Source of the DNA: a virus | Reading direction: 5' to 3' (one strand) | Virus record (IMG/VR): IMGVR_UViG_3300044613_001140 | Location: 1-51,959 of that record | DNA: 51,959 bases | Shown here: positions 7,684-15,423 of the stretch, piece by piece | Numbering within the stretch: position 1 is the first letter of the stretch | Layout: each line of letters begins with the position of its first letter | Translations under genes and position numbers: made by a program | Notes under the pieces: model-generated | The model's database searches: none | Seen by the model: only the letters and a program-made list of their open reading frames with translations | What the model was told of the DNA's origin: nothing

Positions 7684-8147
7684 TGGAACAGCTAACTATA
7701 AACCGCAAGAGCCGTGATTCTGAGACCAGAGTAGAAATGCAACGCCCAATGGTTTGGCGTGCACCTGAAACTCTGCCATCACCTGAACCACGGCCCGGTT
7801 GGACGCACCGTTGGGTACGTACAAGCACTATGGGTGTAGCTGATCCGGGCAACATTTCGTCGAAGTTGCGCGAAGGATACGAGCCCTGCAAAGGTGACGA
7901 TTATCCTGAGCTCATGATGCACGCTGCTACTGAAGGTCGTTTCAAAGGAGCGATTGAAGTGGGTGGTTTGTTGCTCTGCCGCATCCCGTCTGAAATCTTG
8001 GTATCGCGCATGCAACAGCACGATCAAAAGAACAAATTGCAGATGGAATCAGTAGACAACACTTTCCTCCGTGAAAGGGACGCTCGATCTAATATGGCGA
8101 TGATCGTCGATAAGAAGTCGAAAGTCACTTTCGGTTCTGGTACATAA
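7680..8147 (+). CDS. Hypothetical head-module protein, 155 aa
   Basis: No family recognised with confidence. The N-terminal third is Pro- and Arg-rich and extended; the middle (GAIEVGGLLLCRIPSEILVSRM, split near residue 100) looks like a beta-alpha core; the C terminus is helical then basic. Two adjacent ATG codons (7680, 7683) could both serve; the first gives an ATGA overlap with the scaffold gene. Its place just before the decoration and capsid genes suggests a head completion or minor capsid role. Confidence 0.7.
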   Translation: MMEQLTINRKSRDSETRVEMQRPMVWRAPETLPSPEPRPGWTHRWVRTSTMGVADPGNISSKLREGYEPCKGDDYPELMMHAATEGRFKGAIEVGGLLLCRIPSEILVSRMQQHDQKNKLQMESVDNTFLRERDARSNMAMIVDKKSKVTFGSGT

Positions 8148-8163
8148 TTTTAGGAGTCATTAA

Positions 8164-8781
8164 ATGGCAGCTACAGCTTCCCCCTATGGGCTACGTCCCA
8201 TTAACCGTATTGATGGCATGCCCTATGCAGGTGCAACTCAGACTTTTCTGATTGACCCTGCTGGCGAGGCCACCAATATTTTCTATGGTCAGGTAGTCAT
8301 TATTGGTTCAGACGGCTATCTAGCCCTTTCCACCGCCACTGGTGCCGACATTACGACTAACAACCTTGGCGGCAACGGCATCGGTGCAATCGGCGTTTTC
8401 GTCGGTTGCGAATTTGTCAATGCACAAGGTCAGGTGATTAACTCGCAGTTCTACCCCTCCGGCACAACCGGCGTGGTTACGGCTAAGGTTATTACTGACC
8501 CAAGCGTTGCGTTCCAAGCACAGCTAGATGGTTCTGGCACTCAATCAGTTTTGGGCACTAACACCTTCTTTGCCGCTGTACAGTCCACTTCTACAGGTTC
8601 TACCCGTACAGGTAACTCGACCAGCGCTTTGGATGCCTCCGTGGTCACAACTGCTGCGGCTTTCCGTATTGTGGGCTTTGTTGAGCTGGAAGGCTTCTCG
8701 GAAATTGGCGACGCGTTCACTGATGTGTTGGTTAAATTCAACCCCAGTGCCCACTCGTATTTAAACAACGTCGGCCTGTAA
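8164..8781 (+). CDS. Putative capsid decoration protein, 205 aa
   Basis: Likely a head decoration or cement protein. It is rich in Gly, Thr, Ser and small hydrophobics with few Cys or charged residues, and is predicted all beta. It opens with SPYGLRPINRIDGMPYAG, a start I associate with a family encoded beside the capsid gene in environmental phages. It lies 11 bp before the major capsid gene, each with its own AGGAG site, so high co-expression is expected. Function is inferred from context. Confidence 0.65.
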   Translation: MAATASPYGLRPINRIDGMPYAGATQTFLIDPAGEATNIFYGQVVIIGSDGYLALSTATGADITTNNLGGNGIGAIGVFVGCEFVNAQGQVINSQFYPSGTTGVVTAKVITDPSVAFQAQLDGSGTQSVLGTNTFFAAVQSTSTGSTRTGNSTSALDASVVTTAAAFRIVGFVELEGFSEIGDAFTDVLVKFNPSAHSYLNNVGL

Positions 8782-8792
8782 GGAGTTAAATC

Positions 8793-9722
8793 ATGGCAAT
8801 TTCACGCGCACAACTACTTAAAGAACTCCTCCCGGGTTTGAACGCACTGTTTGGTTTGGAGTACGCTCGCTACGGCGAAGAGCACAAAGAACTGTACGAA
8901 ACAGAATCTTCTGAGCGTTCGTTCGAAGAAGAGACCAAGCTGTCCGGTTTCGGCGCTGCACCTGTTAAAAACGAGGGTTCGTCCATCGCTTTCGACAACG
9001 CGCAGGAAGCCTTTACTGCACGCTACACCCACGAGACCATTGCTCTGGGCTTCTCCATCACTGAAGAAGCAGTGGAAGACAACCTGTACGACAGTCTGTC
9101 TGCCCGCTACACCAAGGCTCTGGCTCGCGGTATGGCTTACACCAAGCAGGTTAAGGCCGCTGCGGTTCTGAACACAGGTTTCTCTGGCACCGCTCTTGGC
9201 GGTGACGGCGTGTCTCTGTTCGGTTACAACGCCTCTGCCGTTTTGGTCGGCCATCCGCTGGTTGGTGGTGGCGTAAACAACAACACCCCATCCACACCCT
9301 CTGATTTGAATGAGACTTCTTTGGAAGCCGCAACCATTCAGATCGCTGCTTGGGTGGACGAGCGTGGTCTGTTGATCGCTTCCAAGCCTGTCAAACTGGT
9401 GATCCCACCATCTTTGATGTTCGTGGCAAAGCGTTTGCTGGACACCGAACTGCGAGTTGCTACCGCTGACAACGACATCAATGCGTTGAAGTCAATGGGC
9501 ACCATCTCTGCTGGTTACACCGTCAACCACTATCTGACCGATCCGAATGCTTGGTTCCTGACCACAGACGTTCCTAACGGTTTGAAGCACTTCGAGCGTG
9601 CTGCGATGACAACATCGATGGATGGTGACTTCGACACCGGCAACGTGCGTTACAAAGCCCGCGAGCGTTACAGCTTCGGCTTCTCTGACCCACTGGGTAT
9701 CTTCGGATCACCCGGCGCGTAA
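8793..9722 (+). CDS. Major capsid protein, Mu gpT-like, 309 aa
   Basis: The main head subunit. The pattern fits the Mu gpT major head family: a helical N terminus with ELYETESSERSFEEET (about residues 34-49), TARYTHETIALGFSITEEAVEDN (split near residue 80), a central beta/alpha region with ASKPVKLVIPP, and a C terminus ending ERYSFGFSDPLGIFG. Length is typical. It is preceded by TAAGGAG and followed immediately by the strongest terminator in the window, as expected for the most abundant virion protein. Confidence 0.9.
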   Translation: MAISRAQLLKELLPGLNALFGLEYARYGEEHKELYETESSERSFEEETKLSGFGAAPVKNEGSSIAFDNAQEAFTARYTHETIALGFSITEEAVEDNLYDSLSARYTKALARGMAYTKQVKAAAVLNTGFSGTALGGDGVSLFGYNASAVLVGHPLVGGGVNNNTPSTPSDLNETSLEAATIQIAAWVDERGLLIASKPVKLVIPPSLMFVAKRLLDTELRVATADNDINALKSMGTISAGYTVNHYLTDPNAWFLTTDVPNGLKHFERAAMTTSMDGDFDTGNVRYKARERYSFGFSDPLGIFGSPGA

Positions 9723-9733
9723 GGGTAAATGAG

Positions 9734-9763
9734 AAAAGGGGGCCTTGTGCCCCCTTTTCTTTT
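9734..9763 (+). terminator. Rho-independent terminator after the capsid gene
   Basis: A perfect 10-bp stem (AAAAGGGGGC with GCCCCCTTTT), a 5-nt loop CTTGT, and the tail TTTTCTTTT. It sits 12 bp after the capsid stop. Because the stem ends A4/T4 it could also work on the minus strand, although no minus-strand gene lies near. Confidence 0.9.
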
Positions 9764-9773
9764 GGTGTATATT
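9745..9773 (+). promoter_or_regulatory. Candidate promoter overlapping the terminator
   Basis: TTGTGC (9745-9750), a 17-bp spacer and TATATT (9768-9773). The -35 box lies in the terminator loop and right arm. It could restart transcription for the genes from 9863 on. The -35 match is weak (three of six); the spacing and -10 box are good. Confidence 0.35.
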
Positions 9774-9862
9774 GCAGCTATTCCGGGCTTTCCGGTGTAT
9801 CAGACAGTCCCGGCTGACGACATGCAGACTGATACGCCTAACTTGCATGTAAGGACCATATC
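9774..9862 (+). promoter_or_regulatory. Leader of the post-capsid genes with inverted repeat
   Basis: GTATCAG (9797-9803) and CTGATAC (9829-9835) form a perfect 7-bp inverted repeat with a 25-nt loop that itself holds smaller repeats. It lies between the candidate promoter and the gene at 9863, whose ribosome site is AAGGA. It may be a leader hairpin or operator. Confidence 0.3.
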
Positions 9863-10435
9863 ATGGCATTGACCACATTCTCCGGCCCAGTTGCTTCGCA
9901 AAACGGCTTTATCACCACGATTTCCAATTCTTCCACTGGAGCATCCGCCTTCAATGCAAGCACGACCGCCGTCACGATGACGGGCGTTGGCGGCACAGGC
10001 GGACGCACCTTGTTCGAGATGGGCACTAACGTTGCTCTGGGTTCGTTCTCTAACGCTCTGAAAGCCCAAGTCACTTACGGTGCTACTGGTCGCACGACTG
10101 GTCTGGGTTCAGCCTTTGTTGCTGAGTTGACCCTTTCTGCTGGTACTTCTTCCGGTACCTACTCCCCTGTTGAAATCGAGTTGAACGCTGATACTGGCGC
10201 TTCTACCGGCACAGCAACTTCGCTGATCTACGCTTCGGTTAACGGTACAGGCAAAGCGACTGTCGATACCAACGGCTACCTGCTGAATCTGGCGGGCGTA
10301 ACTGTTGCTGCTGCCAAATTGGCTGCCACTGGCACAATTACCAACGTCAACGAAATTACGCACGGCCTTCGCGTGAAGATTGCTGGTAGTGACTATTACC
10401 TGCTGGCCGCTACTGCCGCTAACTTCAACGCCTAA
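9863..10435 (+). CDS. Hypothetical virion protein, beta-rich, 190 aa
   Basis: A Gly-, Thr- and Ala-rich protein without membrane segments, predicted beta. I recall similar sequences following capsid genes in environmental phages but no defined role. It could be a second decoration protein or head fibre base. It has its own ribosome site (AAGGA) and leader, and its stop overlaps the next start as TAATG. Confidence 0.65.
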   Translation: MALTTFSGPVASQNGFITTISNSSTGASAFNASTTAVTMTGVGGTGGRTLFEMGTNVALGSFSNALKAQVTYGATGRTTGLGSAFVAELTLSAGTSSGTYSPVEIELNADTGASTGTATSLIYASVNGTGKATVDTNGYLLNLAGVTVAAAKLAATGTITNVNEITHGLRVKIAGSDYYLLAATAANFNA

Positions 10436-10599
10436 TGGCCGCGCTGGATAGGGACTACCTGTTGGGTTTGAGGGGTCAGGCACTTGAGCAACGGCAAAAG
10501 TATCTGGACCTTATCCAACAGGCTAACGGTGCAATTGCAATGGTGGATGTTTTGTTGACCGAATTAGATCGACCATCAGCAGAACATAACGAGGATTAA
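10435..10599 (+). CDS. Small hypothetical protein, 54 aa
   Basis: It begins at the ATG inside the TAATG junction with the previous gene and ends three bases before the next start. The product is a single amphipathic helix rich in Leu and Gln (LRGQALEQRQKYLDLIQQ, about residues 12-29), with a charged end. It is probably made by re-initiation after the upstream stop. Tight spacing on both sides supports a real gene; function unknown. Confidence 0.65.
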   Translation: MAALDRDYLLGLRGQALEQRQKYLDLIQQANGAIAMVDVLLTELDRPSAEHNED

Positions 10600-10601
10600 T
10601 C

Positions 10602-11117
10602 ATGACAATGCAATATGATGTAAAACAAGGCCATTTAAACCAAAGCGGTTTCTTTGTAAAGTATCGTACTCGCGTTAAAGGCGTTTCGTTTTTTGGCGGC
10701 AGTGGAACTTTGGTTTTGTTTGATACAACCGCAGCTCCAGTCACTTCTAGCGTAACTTATGGTCGCAGCGGCACAACCGTGACGATTGGAAAAACTGCGC
10801 ATGGGCTAACAACCGGCACTGTTGTTGGCATTCACTTTGACAGTGGCTCAGGTGGCGCTGCCACTGATGGAAATTACCGCATTACCGTAACAACCGCAGA
10901 TGCGTTTACGATCACAGACATCAATACTGGGAATATTACAGGTTCTCCGGCAGCGCTTTATGTCAGTGGCGCAAATCGTTGGCTGTTAACTTACGAAACT
11001 CACTCATCAGACGAGTTTCAAAATGCCCCTGTTATTCCCGGCGAAGGCGTACTGGCAGTTAATGGGATTTACGCCTATATGGACGCCATTGACGGAGCGC
11101 AGATTTATTATGGCTAA
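10602..11117 (+). CDS. Hypothetical virion protein, 171 aa
   Basis: Predicted beta-rich, with a central segment (about residues 50-110: VTYGRSGTTVTIGKTAHGL, then ITVTTADAFTITDI) matching a module I know from phage adhesion and nozzle proteins. A similar TVTVNDTSHGAATGDFV segment occurs in the nozzle-like protein at 24616-26529. It is probably a minor structural or decoration protein. GAGG precedes the start; the end overlaps the next gene by 8 bp. Confidence 0.65.
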   Translation: MTMQYDVKQGHLNQSGFFVKYRTRVKGVSFFGGSGTLVLFDTTAAPVTSSVTYGRSGTTVTIGKTAHGLTTGTVVGIHFDSGSGGAATDGNYRITVTTADAFTITDINTGNITGSPAALYVSGANRWLLTYETHSSDEFQNAPVIPGEGVLAVNGIYAYMDAIDGAQIYYG

Positions 11118-11367
11118 AAAGAAAGGCCCAGTTCTCTCGGTTGGTCGCGGCGAAAAGCTGCCGGTCTCCAAGGGAGCGGGCTTGACTGCCAAAGGCCGTG
11201 CCAAATACAACGCAGCTACGGGTAGCAACCTGAAAGCTCCCCAGCCCCAAGGCGGCAAGCGCAAGGATTCGTTCTGCGCCCGTATGTCCGGGATGCCGGG
11301 TCCAATGAAAGACGAAAAGGGTAAGCCCACCCGCAAGGCGGCTGCTCTGAAAAGATGGAAGTGCTGA
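11110..11367 (+). CDS. DUF6321-like basic protein, 85 aa
   Basis: A small, strongly basic protein. The core KLPVSKGAGLTAKGRAKYN and the end SFCARMSGMPGPMKD then RKAAALKRWKC match what I recall of DUF6321, found in many phages and some giant viruses. Function is unknown; Lys/Arg richness suggests nucleic-acid binding. It overlaps the upstream gene by 8 bp and is the first of a run of Lys-rich small proteins (to 13378). Confidence 0.8.
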   Translation: MAKKKGPVLSVGRGEKLPVSKGAGLTAKGRAKYNAATGSNLKAPQPQGGKRKDSFCARMSGMPGPMKDEKGKPTRKAAALKRWKC

Positions 11368-11368
11368 C

Positions 11369-11617
11369 ATGACTGAAGACGCTATCCAAACAGCCCGTGA
11401 ACTTGCTACGCATGCGTCCGACATCAAGCACTTGCAAGATGACATGGACAAGATGCTGGAGAACATGAAGGCCATGCAGGCAACGCTGACAGCCATTGAC
11501 AAAACGCTGTCTGAGGCTCGCGGTGGCTGGAAAGTTTTGATGTTGGTTGGCGGAGCAAGTAGTGTCGTAGGCGCTGGTTTAGTTCAGCTTGTTAACTGGT
11601 ACGCAGGCGGCAAGTAA
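11369..11617 (+). CDS. Small single-pass membrane protein, holin/XhlA-like, 82 aa
   Basis: An N-terminal amphipathic or coiled helix (about residues 5-50) is followed by one hydrophobic segment (WKVLMLVGGASSVVGAGLV, about residues 54-72) and a short tail. This plan matches XhlA-like phage holin accessories and also many small structural membrane proteins. It lies in the head region, away from the endolysin, so a second lysis protein is possible but unproven. The stop overlaps the next start as TAATG. Confidence 0.65.
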   Translation: MTEDAIQTARELATHASDIKHLQDDMDKMLENMKAMQATLTAIDKTLSEARGGWKVLMLVGGASSVVGAGLVQLVNWYAGGK

Positions 11618-12285
11618 TGTATCTGACAAGCAACATCCCGTACTTCAAATGCTGGGTGCGCAAAGAGTTTACGAATGCTCACCAGAAGTACCAAGGTGAG
11701 TTTATTCACGGGTTGGCAGTGGCGGTCACTACCATTCCTGACAGAAGTTTGAGTTTTCAGATAATCTTCACTGGCCTTGAGGCCGAAGAGGGTGAGAACG
11801 TACATGGTGGGGCAATGTGGGCGAGGATGCCGCTTGCTGCGCTTGTTGGAGATATTCCGCTGGAAGTGTGGCCTGAACGTATGTTGAACCACTTGTCGCA
11901 GCCTTGGGACTGCAACTCATACAATCACTCCATCATCAGCTTGGAGCGTGCAAAGCCTTCTCCGTGGATGTGCAAGATAGGCGGGGAGTTTTACACCGGC
12001 AGGTATTTGTTCACTGTAGATTACGCAGAGAGCGATGTTTCTGAAGACCCGTCACAGCACAAGCAGAGTCATGTGCTGATATTGACGGACGCAGGTAAGT
12101 GGACTGGAAATGTTGTGGCGCTGCCCAACAACCGGGTCCGGGTAACAAGTCCAGCCTATTGGCAAACTGGACAGGGAGCGCCTGATTTCAGGCCAAACCA
12201 GTGGATTCACTGTGCGGAGCAAGATGACTCGTACATGGATGCGGAGCAGACGTTTAACAACCTTTATCAGGAGCAAGAGAAATGA
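11617..12285 (+). CDS. Hypothetical protein, 222 aa
   Basis: Not recognised. A soluble mixed alpha/beta protein with many aromatic residues (FKCWVRKEF near the start; MARMPLAAL-like and SQPWDCNSYNHS in the middle; WQTGQGAPDF near the end) and six Cys. The start is the ATG in the TAATG junction. It sits between the small membrane protein and the Lys-rich peptides and may be a virion or assembly factor. Confidence 0.65.
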   Translation: MYLTSNIPYFKCWVRKEFTNAHQKYQGEFIHGLAVAVTTIPDRSLSFQIIFTGLEAEEGENVHGGAMWARMPLAALVGDIPLEVWPERMLNHLSQPWDCNSYNHSIISLERAKPSPWMCKIGGEFYTGRYLFTVDYAESDVSEDPSQHKQSHVLILTDAGKWTGNVVALPNNRVRVTSPAYWQTGQGAPDFRPNQWIHCAEQDDSYMDAEQTFNNLYQEQEK

Positions 12286-12347
12286 TGAAATCAAAAATGA
12301 TGGCCAGTGGCGGCATGATGAAATCCAAAATGATGGCCAGTGGCGGC
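12282..12347 (+). repeat. 33-bp tandem duplication in coding sequence
   Basis: Two in-frame copies of a 33-bp unit encoding MMKSKMMASGG, with a single difference (TCA against TCC). The near identity suggests a recent duplication. Confidence 0.9.
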
Positions 12348-12572
12348 GCTATGCCCATGAAAGACGGCAAGCCTGCTTTTGTTGGCGACGGCGTAGGCAA
12401 GATGAAAAAAGGCGGCATGCCACCAGCATTGGCCAAACACGCAGCAAAACCCGCTTCCAAGGCCCACAAAGGTCTGGCTGGTGGCGGCATGACCAAAATG
12501 GGCGCAGTAAAAACGTCTTCTGGTCGTGATGGTATTGCTGTTAAAGGCAAGACCAAAGGCCGGATAGTTTAA
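12282..12572 (+). CDS. Lys/Met/Gly-rich protein with duplicated N terminus, 96 aa
   Basis: It begins with two tandem copies of MMKSKMMASGG, encoded by 33-bp repeats (12282-12314, 12315-12347) that differ at one base. The rest is Lys-, Gly- and Ala-rich, ending in SSGRDGIAVKGKTKGRIV, a C-terminal motif shared with the proteins at 14311-15024 and 15424-15627. It is highly basic, so DNA or RNA binding or packaging inside the head is plausible. Function unknown. Confidence 0.7.
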   Translation: MMKSKMMASGGMMKSKMMASGGAMPMKDGKPAFVGDGVGKMKKGGMPPALAKHAAKPASKAHKGLAGGGMTKMGAVKTSSGRDGIAVKGKTKGRIV

Positions 12573-12574
12573 AC

Positions 12575-12865
12575 ATGATGGCCAGCCGTGGCATGGGGGA
12601 CATCAACCCCAGCAAAATGCCCAAGGGCAAGAAGATCACCCGCAAGGATGATCCGAACAAGGTTGACTTGTTTGCTAAAGGTGGCAAGGTGAAGTCCAAG
12701 GTCAATGAGGCTGGCAACTACACCAAGCCTGAGCTACGTAAACGCATCTTTAACGCCGTGAAGGCAGAGGCCACAGCGGGCACTGGCGCAGGACAATGGA
12801 GCGCCCGTAAGGCGCAAATGGTGGCGCAGCGTTACAAAAAAGCTGGCGGCGGGTACCGTGACTAA
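12575..12865 (+). CDS. Basic conserved phage protein, 96 aa
   Basis: Lys-rich. The C-terminal half (YTKPELRKRIFNAVKAEA, then GQWSARKAQMVAQRYKKAG) matches a small domain I recall from phages and large eukaryotic viruses, possibly DUF5872; the name is unverified. The domain is helical and probably binds nucleic acid. It overlaps the next gene by 8 bp. Confidence 0.75.
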   Translation: MMASRGMGDINPSKMPKGKKITRKDDPNKVDLFAKGGKVKSKVNEAGNYTKPELRKRIFNAVKAEATAGTGAGQWSARKAQMVAQRYKKAGGGYRD

Positions 12866-13199
12866 ATGGTCAGACAAGCGCAAAAAGGCAATTAACTGTG
12901 ATGCCCCCAAAGGGTTCTCGGAGAAAGCCCACTGCGCTGGAAAGAAGAAGATGGCAACAGGCGGCTTGGCTAAACCGCAACAGTCTCTAAAGGACTGGGG
13001 CAAACAAGACTGGAGAACCAAAAGTGGTAAAAAATCTTCTGAAACAGGTGAGCGATACCTTCCAAGCGCTGCGATTAAAAGTCTCAGCCCTGCTGAGTAC
13101 GCTGCGACGACCAAAGCCAAGCGGGCAGGAAAAGCCGCCGGGAAACAGTTCGTAGCGCAGCCCAAGCGTATTGCAAAGAAAACAGCGGGGTTTAGATAA
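12858..13199 (+). CDS. Basic conserved phage protein, 113 aa
   Basis: Starts at GTG 12858 (MTKWSDKRKK), overlapping the previous gene. It is Lys-rich throughout. A central segment, KDWGKQDWRTKSGKKSS then GERYLPSAAIKSLSPAEYAA, matches a small domain I recall from phages and large eukaryotic viruses. It ends FVAQPKRIAKKTAGFR. Two Cys (CDAPKGFSEKAHC) lie near the N terminus. Probable nucleic-acid binding; function unknown. The stop overlaps the next start as TAATG. Confidence 0.75.
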   Translation: MTKWSDKRKKAINCDAPKGFSEKAHCAGKKKMATGGLAKPQQSLKDWGKQDWRTKSGKKSSETGERYLPSAAIKSLSPAEYAATTKAKRAGKAAGKQFVAQPKRIAKKTAGFR

Positions 13200-13378
13200 T
13201 GGCTGGTAAGAAATTTATCCAAGAAGCAATCAAAAAACCCGGTGCATTACGCGCCGCGCTTGGTGCTAAAGAAGGCAAGCCGATTCCAGCCAAAAAGCTG
13301 GCGGCTGCGGCCAAAGCCCCCGGTAAACTAGGCCAACGTGCCCGGTTTGCTAAAACGCTCAGAGGCTTTAAGAAGTAA
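13199..13378 (+). CDS. Small basic protein, 59 aa
   Basis: It begins in the TAATG junction and ends 3 bp before the adaptor gene. About a quarter of residues are Lys or Arg; the segment KKLAAAAKAPGKLGQRARF and the ending RGFKK are of a type I have seen repeatedly in environmental phages. It is the last of the Lys-rich run and may be a DNA-binding virion peptide. Confidence 0.72.
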   Translation: MAGKKFIQEAIKKPGALRAALGAKEGKPIPAKKLAAAAKAPGKLGQRARFAKTLRGFKK

Positions 13379-13381
13379 CCT

Positions 13382-14314
13382 ATGGCAACCACCTCTGGCA
13401 CAGCAGCCTTTAACCTTGACCTGACTGATCTGGTCGAGGAGGCGTTTGAGCGCGTCGGTAGCGAGATGCGTACTGGCTACGACTTGCGGACTGCCCGCCG
13501 GTCGCTGAACCTGCTGTTTGCGGACTGGGCTAACCGTGGCGTGAACATGTGGACGTTTGAGCAAGGCTCCATCACTTTGGTGCAGGGGCAAAACACTTAC
13601 GCCCTGCCGTCAGACACCGTTGACCTGCTTGAGCACGTCATCCGCACTGGTGCTAACACGGCGTCTACACAGGCAGACCTGACGATCACCCGGATCAGCG
13701 TATCAACCTACGCCACGATTCCGAACAAGATTCAACAGGCGCGGCCAATCCAAATCTGGATTCAGCGGTACAACGCACAAAGCTCGCCTACGGGCCTGAC
13801 GCTGAACGGCACCATTACCTCTACGGCTACAACACTCACCCTCAGTTCTACTGTGGGCCTGCCAGCTTCCGGTTTTATCAAAATTGACAACGAGACCATC
13901 AACTACAGCTACATATCAGGGAATACCCTAAACAACTGTTTCCGCGCTCAGAACAACACCACCGCAGCCTCTCACACTACGGGCACAGCCGTGTTCTTGG
14001 AACAGCTCCCGGCGGTCACTGTCTGGCCAACGCCGGATGGCTCACAGACCTACACGCTGGTTTACTGGCGTTTGCGCCGTACGCAGGATGCCGGTGGTGG
14101 TGTCAACGTCATGGATGTGCCTTTCAGGTTCGTGCCTTGCATGGTGGCTGGGCTGGCCTACTACTTGGCTATAAAGGTGCCCGGTGGCATTGAACGTCTG
14201 GGCGTGCTCAAACAGCAGTACGATGAGGCGTGGCAACTGGCTTCGGATGAGGACCGTGAAAAGGCGGCTGTACGGTTCGTGCCGCGCCAGATGTTTATTG
14301 GAAGCGGAACATGA
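13382..14314 (+). CDS. Head-tail adaptor-like protein, 310 aa
   Basis: Probably a ring adaptor under the portal (P22 gp4 or gp11-type connector). The N-terminal helical part, LTDLVEEAFERVG then RTARRSLNLLFADWANRG, followed by YALPSDTVDLLEHV (about residue 75), and a C-terminal helix with VAGLAYYLAIKVPG then a coiled end, are typical. A beta-rich insertion (about residues 140-208, NGTITSTATTLTLSSTVGL and following) looks like a small added domain. Context between head and tail genes supports this. Confidence 0.75.
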   Translation: MATTSGTAAFNLDLTDLVEEAFERVGSEMRTGYDLRTARRSLNLLFADWANRGVNMWTFEQGSITLVQGQNTYALPSDTVDLLEHVIRTGANTASTQADLTITRISVSTYATIPNKIQQARPIQIWIQRYNAQSSPTGLTLNGTITSTATTLTLSSTVGLPASGFIKIDNETINYSYISGNTLNNCFRAQNNTTAASHTTGTAVFLEQLPAVTVWPTPDGSQTYTLVYWRLRRTQDAGGGVNVMDVPFRFVPCMVAGLAYYLAIKVPGGIERLGVLKQQYDEAWQLASDEDREKAAVRFVPRQMFIGSGT

Positions 14315-15024
14315 AGTCAAAGAAAGTGCGTAAGTTTTCCGGTGCGGAGGGTAGTTTTATACTGCCCGCACAGGTGCGCACTTTTGCCGAGACGGTTGCA
14401 GGTAACCGCGACCCCATCACAGAAAAAAATTTTAGTAAAAAAGAAACACAACAGATGCGCGACGCTATTGCGCGTTCGAGGGAACGGCAATCGAAGATTG
14501 TAGAATTTGAAAAAAGCAAAGGTCGTAGAGGATACTACGACGAAACCGTAGACTATAAGGATTACGGCGCGGACAAGTTAAGACAGATGGACTCTAAGAG
14601 AGACTACAGCCCCCTACCGGGTGATGCCGCAAGAAACACATTGGGGCGTTTTAAGTACGAGAAGACGCCGGAAGGTCGTTTGGTTGTAACCGACAGTTAC
14701 GATTTCAAAGACGATCTCGTGGATAAAAACTCAAATATCCCGCGTTCGAAAGACTACGAAAAGTTGAGCACGTTTGAAAAACTGGGCAAACTGGCAAAAG
14801 ACACTATTGCTTCGGACAAAGGAGGTTTAACAACGCTCCCCAGCCGTGTGGGTAGTGCGTTTGTCGGAGCCGCATCCCGACCCGTGCGTGTTGACCTCGG
14901 AGAAGCCCCCTTTAGAAAAGGCGGAGCAGTAAAAGCACGAGCGCACGGCCCATCACGCACAAGTTCTTCTAAGCGCGGCGACGGCATTGCCAAAAAAGGC
15001 TTTACCAAAGGCAAGGTGCGATAA
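14311..15024 (+). CDS. Hypothetical protein with shared basic C-terminal motif, 237 aa
   Basis: No enzyme family assigned. The N-terminal half is charged and helical (QQMRDAIARSRERQSKIVEF). The middle (ARNTLGRFKYEKTPEGRLVV then TDSYDF, about residues 109-132) resembles a module I have seen in phage structural proteins. The C terminus is basic and ends SSSKRGDGIAKKGFTKGKVR, the motif shared with two other proteins here. ATGA overlap with the adaptor gene and TAATG with the next show tight coupling. Confidence 0.7.
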   Translation: MKSKKVRKFSGAEGSFILPAQVRTFAETVAGNRDPITEKNFSKKETQQMRDAIARSRERQSKIVEFEKSKGRRGYYDETVDYKDYGADKLRQMDSKRDYSPLPGDAARNTLGRFKYEKTPEGRLVVTDSYDFKDDLVDKNSNIPRSKDYEKLSTFEKLGKLAKDTIASDKGGLTTLPSRVGSAFVGAASRPVRVDLGEAPFRKGGAVKARAHGPSRTSSSKRGDGIAKKGFTKGKVR

Positions 15025-15413
15025 TGGGCAACCGTTTTTCCTCCGGCAAGAACTCGATTGCCATTTGCGACAGGTGTGGTTTTCAGTTTAAGCTGACCAA
15101 CCTGCGCAAAGAAGTTGTTAAGACAAAGATTAACAACACGCTGGTCTGCCCGTCCTGCTATGACCCGGATCAGCCACAGCTCCAGTTGGGCATGTACCCA
15201 GTAGATGACCCGCAAGCGGTGCGCAACCCCCGCAGGGACTCAACGTATGTTGAGGCTGGTGTAAACACGGCAGGGTTCAATACCGGGGGTAGCCGGGACA
15301 TCCAGTGGGGTTGGTATCCGGTTGGTGGTGCTAGCTTCTTCACCGAGTTGCTGACGCCAAACAATCTGGTGTTGACTACAGCGGTGGGTCAAGTGACAAT
15401 CTCAGTAACCTAA
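15024..15413 (+). CDS. Zinc-ribbon structural protein, 129 aa
   Basis: Two CxxC pairs, CDRC (C15, C18) and CPSC (C42, C45), form a clear zinc ribbon at the N terminus. The rest is Gly/Thr/aromatic-rich and beta-like, which suggests a virion part rather than a regulator. I recall similar proteins between adaptor genes in environmental phages. It is probably a small connector or tail-associated protein. Confidence 0.72.
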   Translation: MGNRFSSGKNSIAICDRCGFQFKLTNLRKEVVKTKINNTLVCPSCYDPDQPQLQLGMYPVDDPQAVRNPRRDSTYVEAGVNTAGFNTGGSRDIQWGWYPVGGASFFTELLTPNNLVLTTAVGQVTISVT

Positions 15414-15423
15414 GGAGTTAGAA

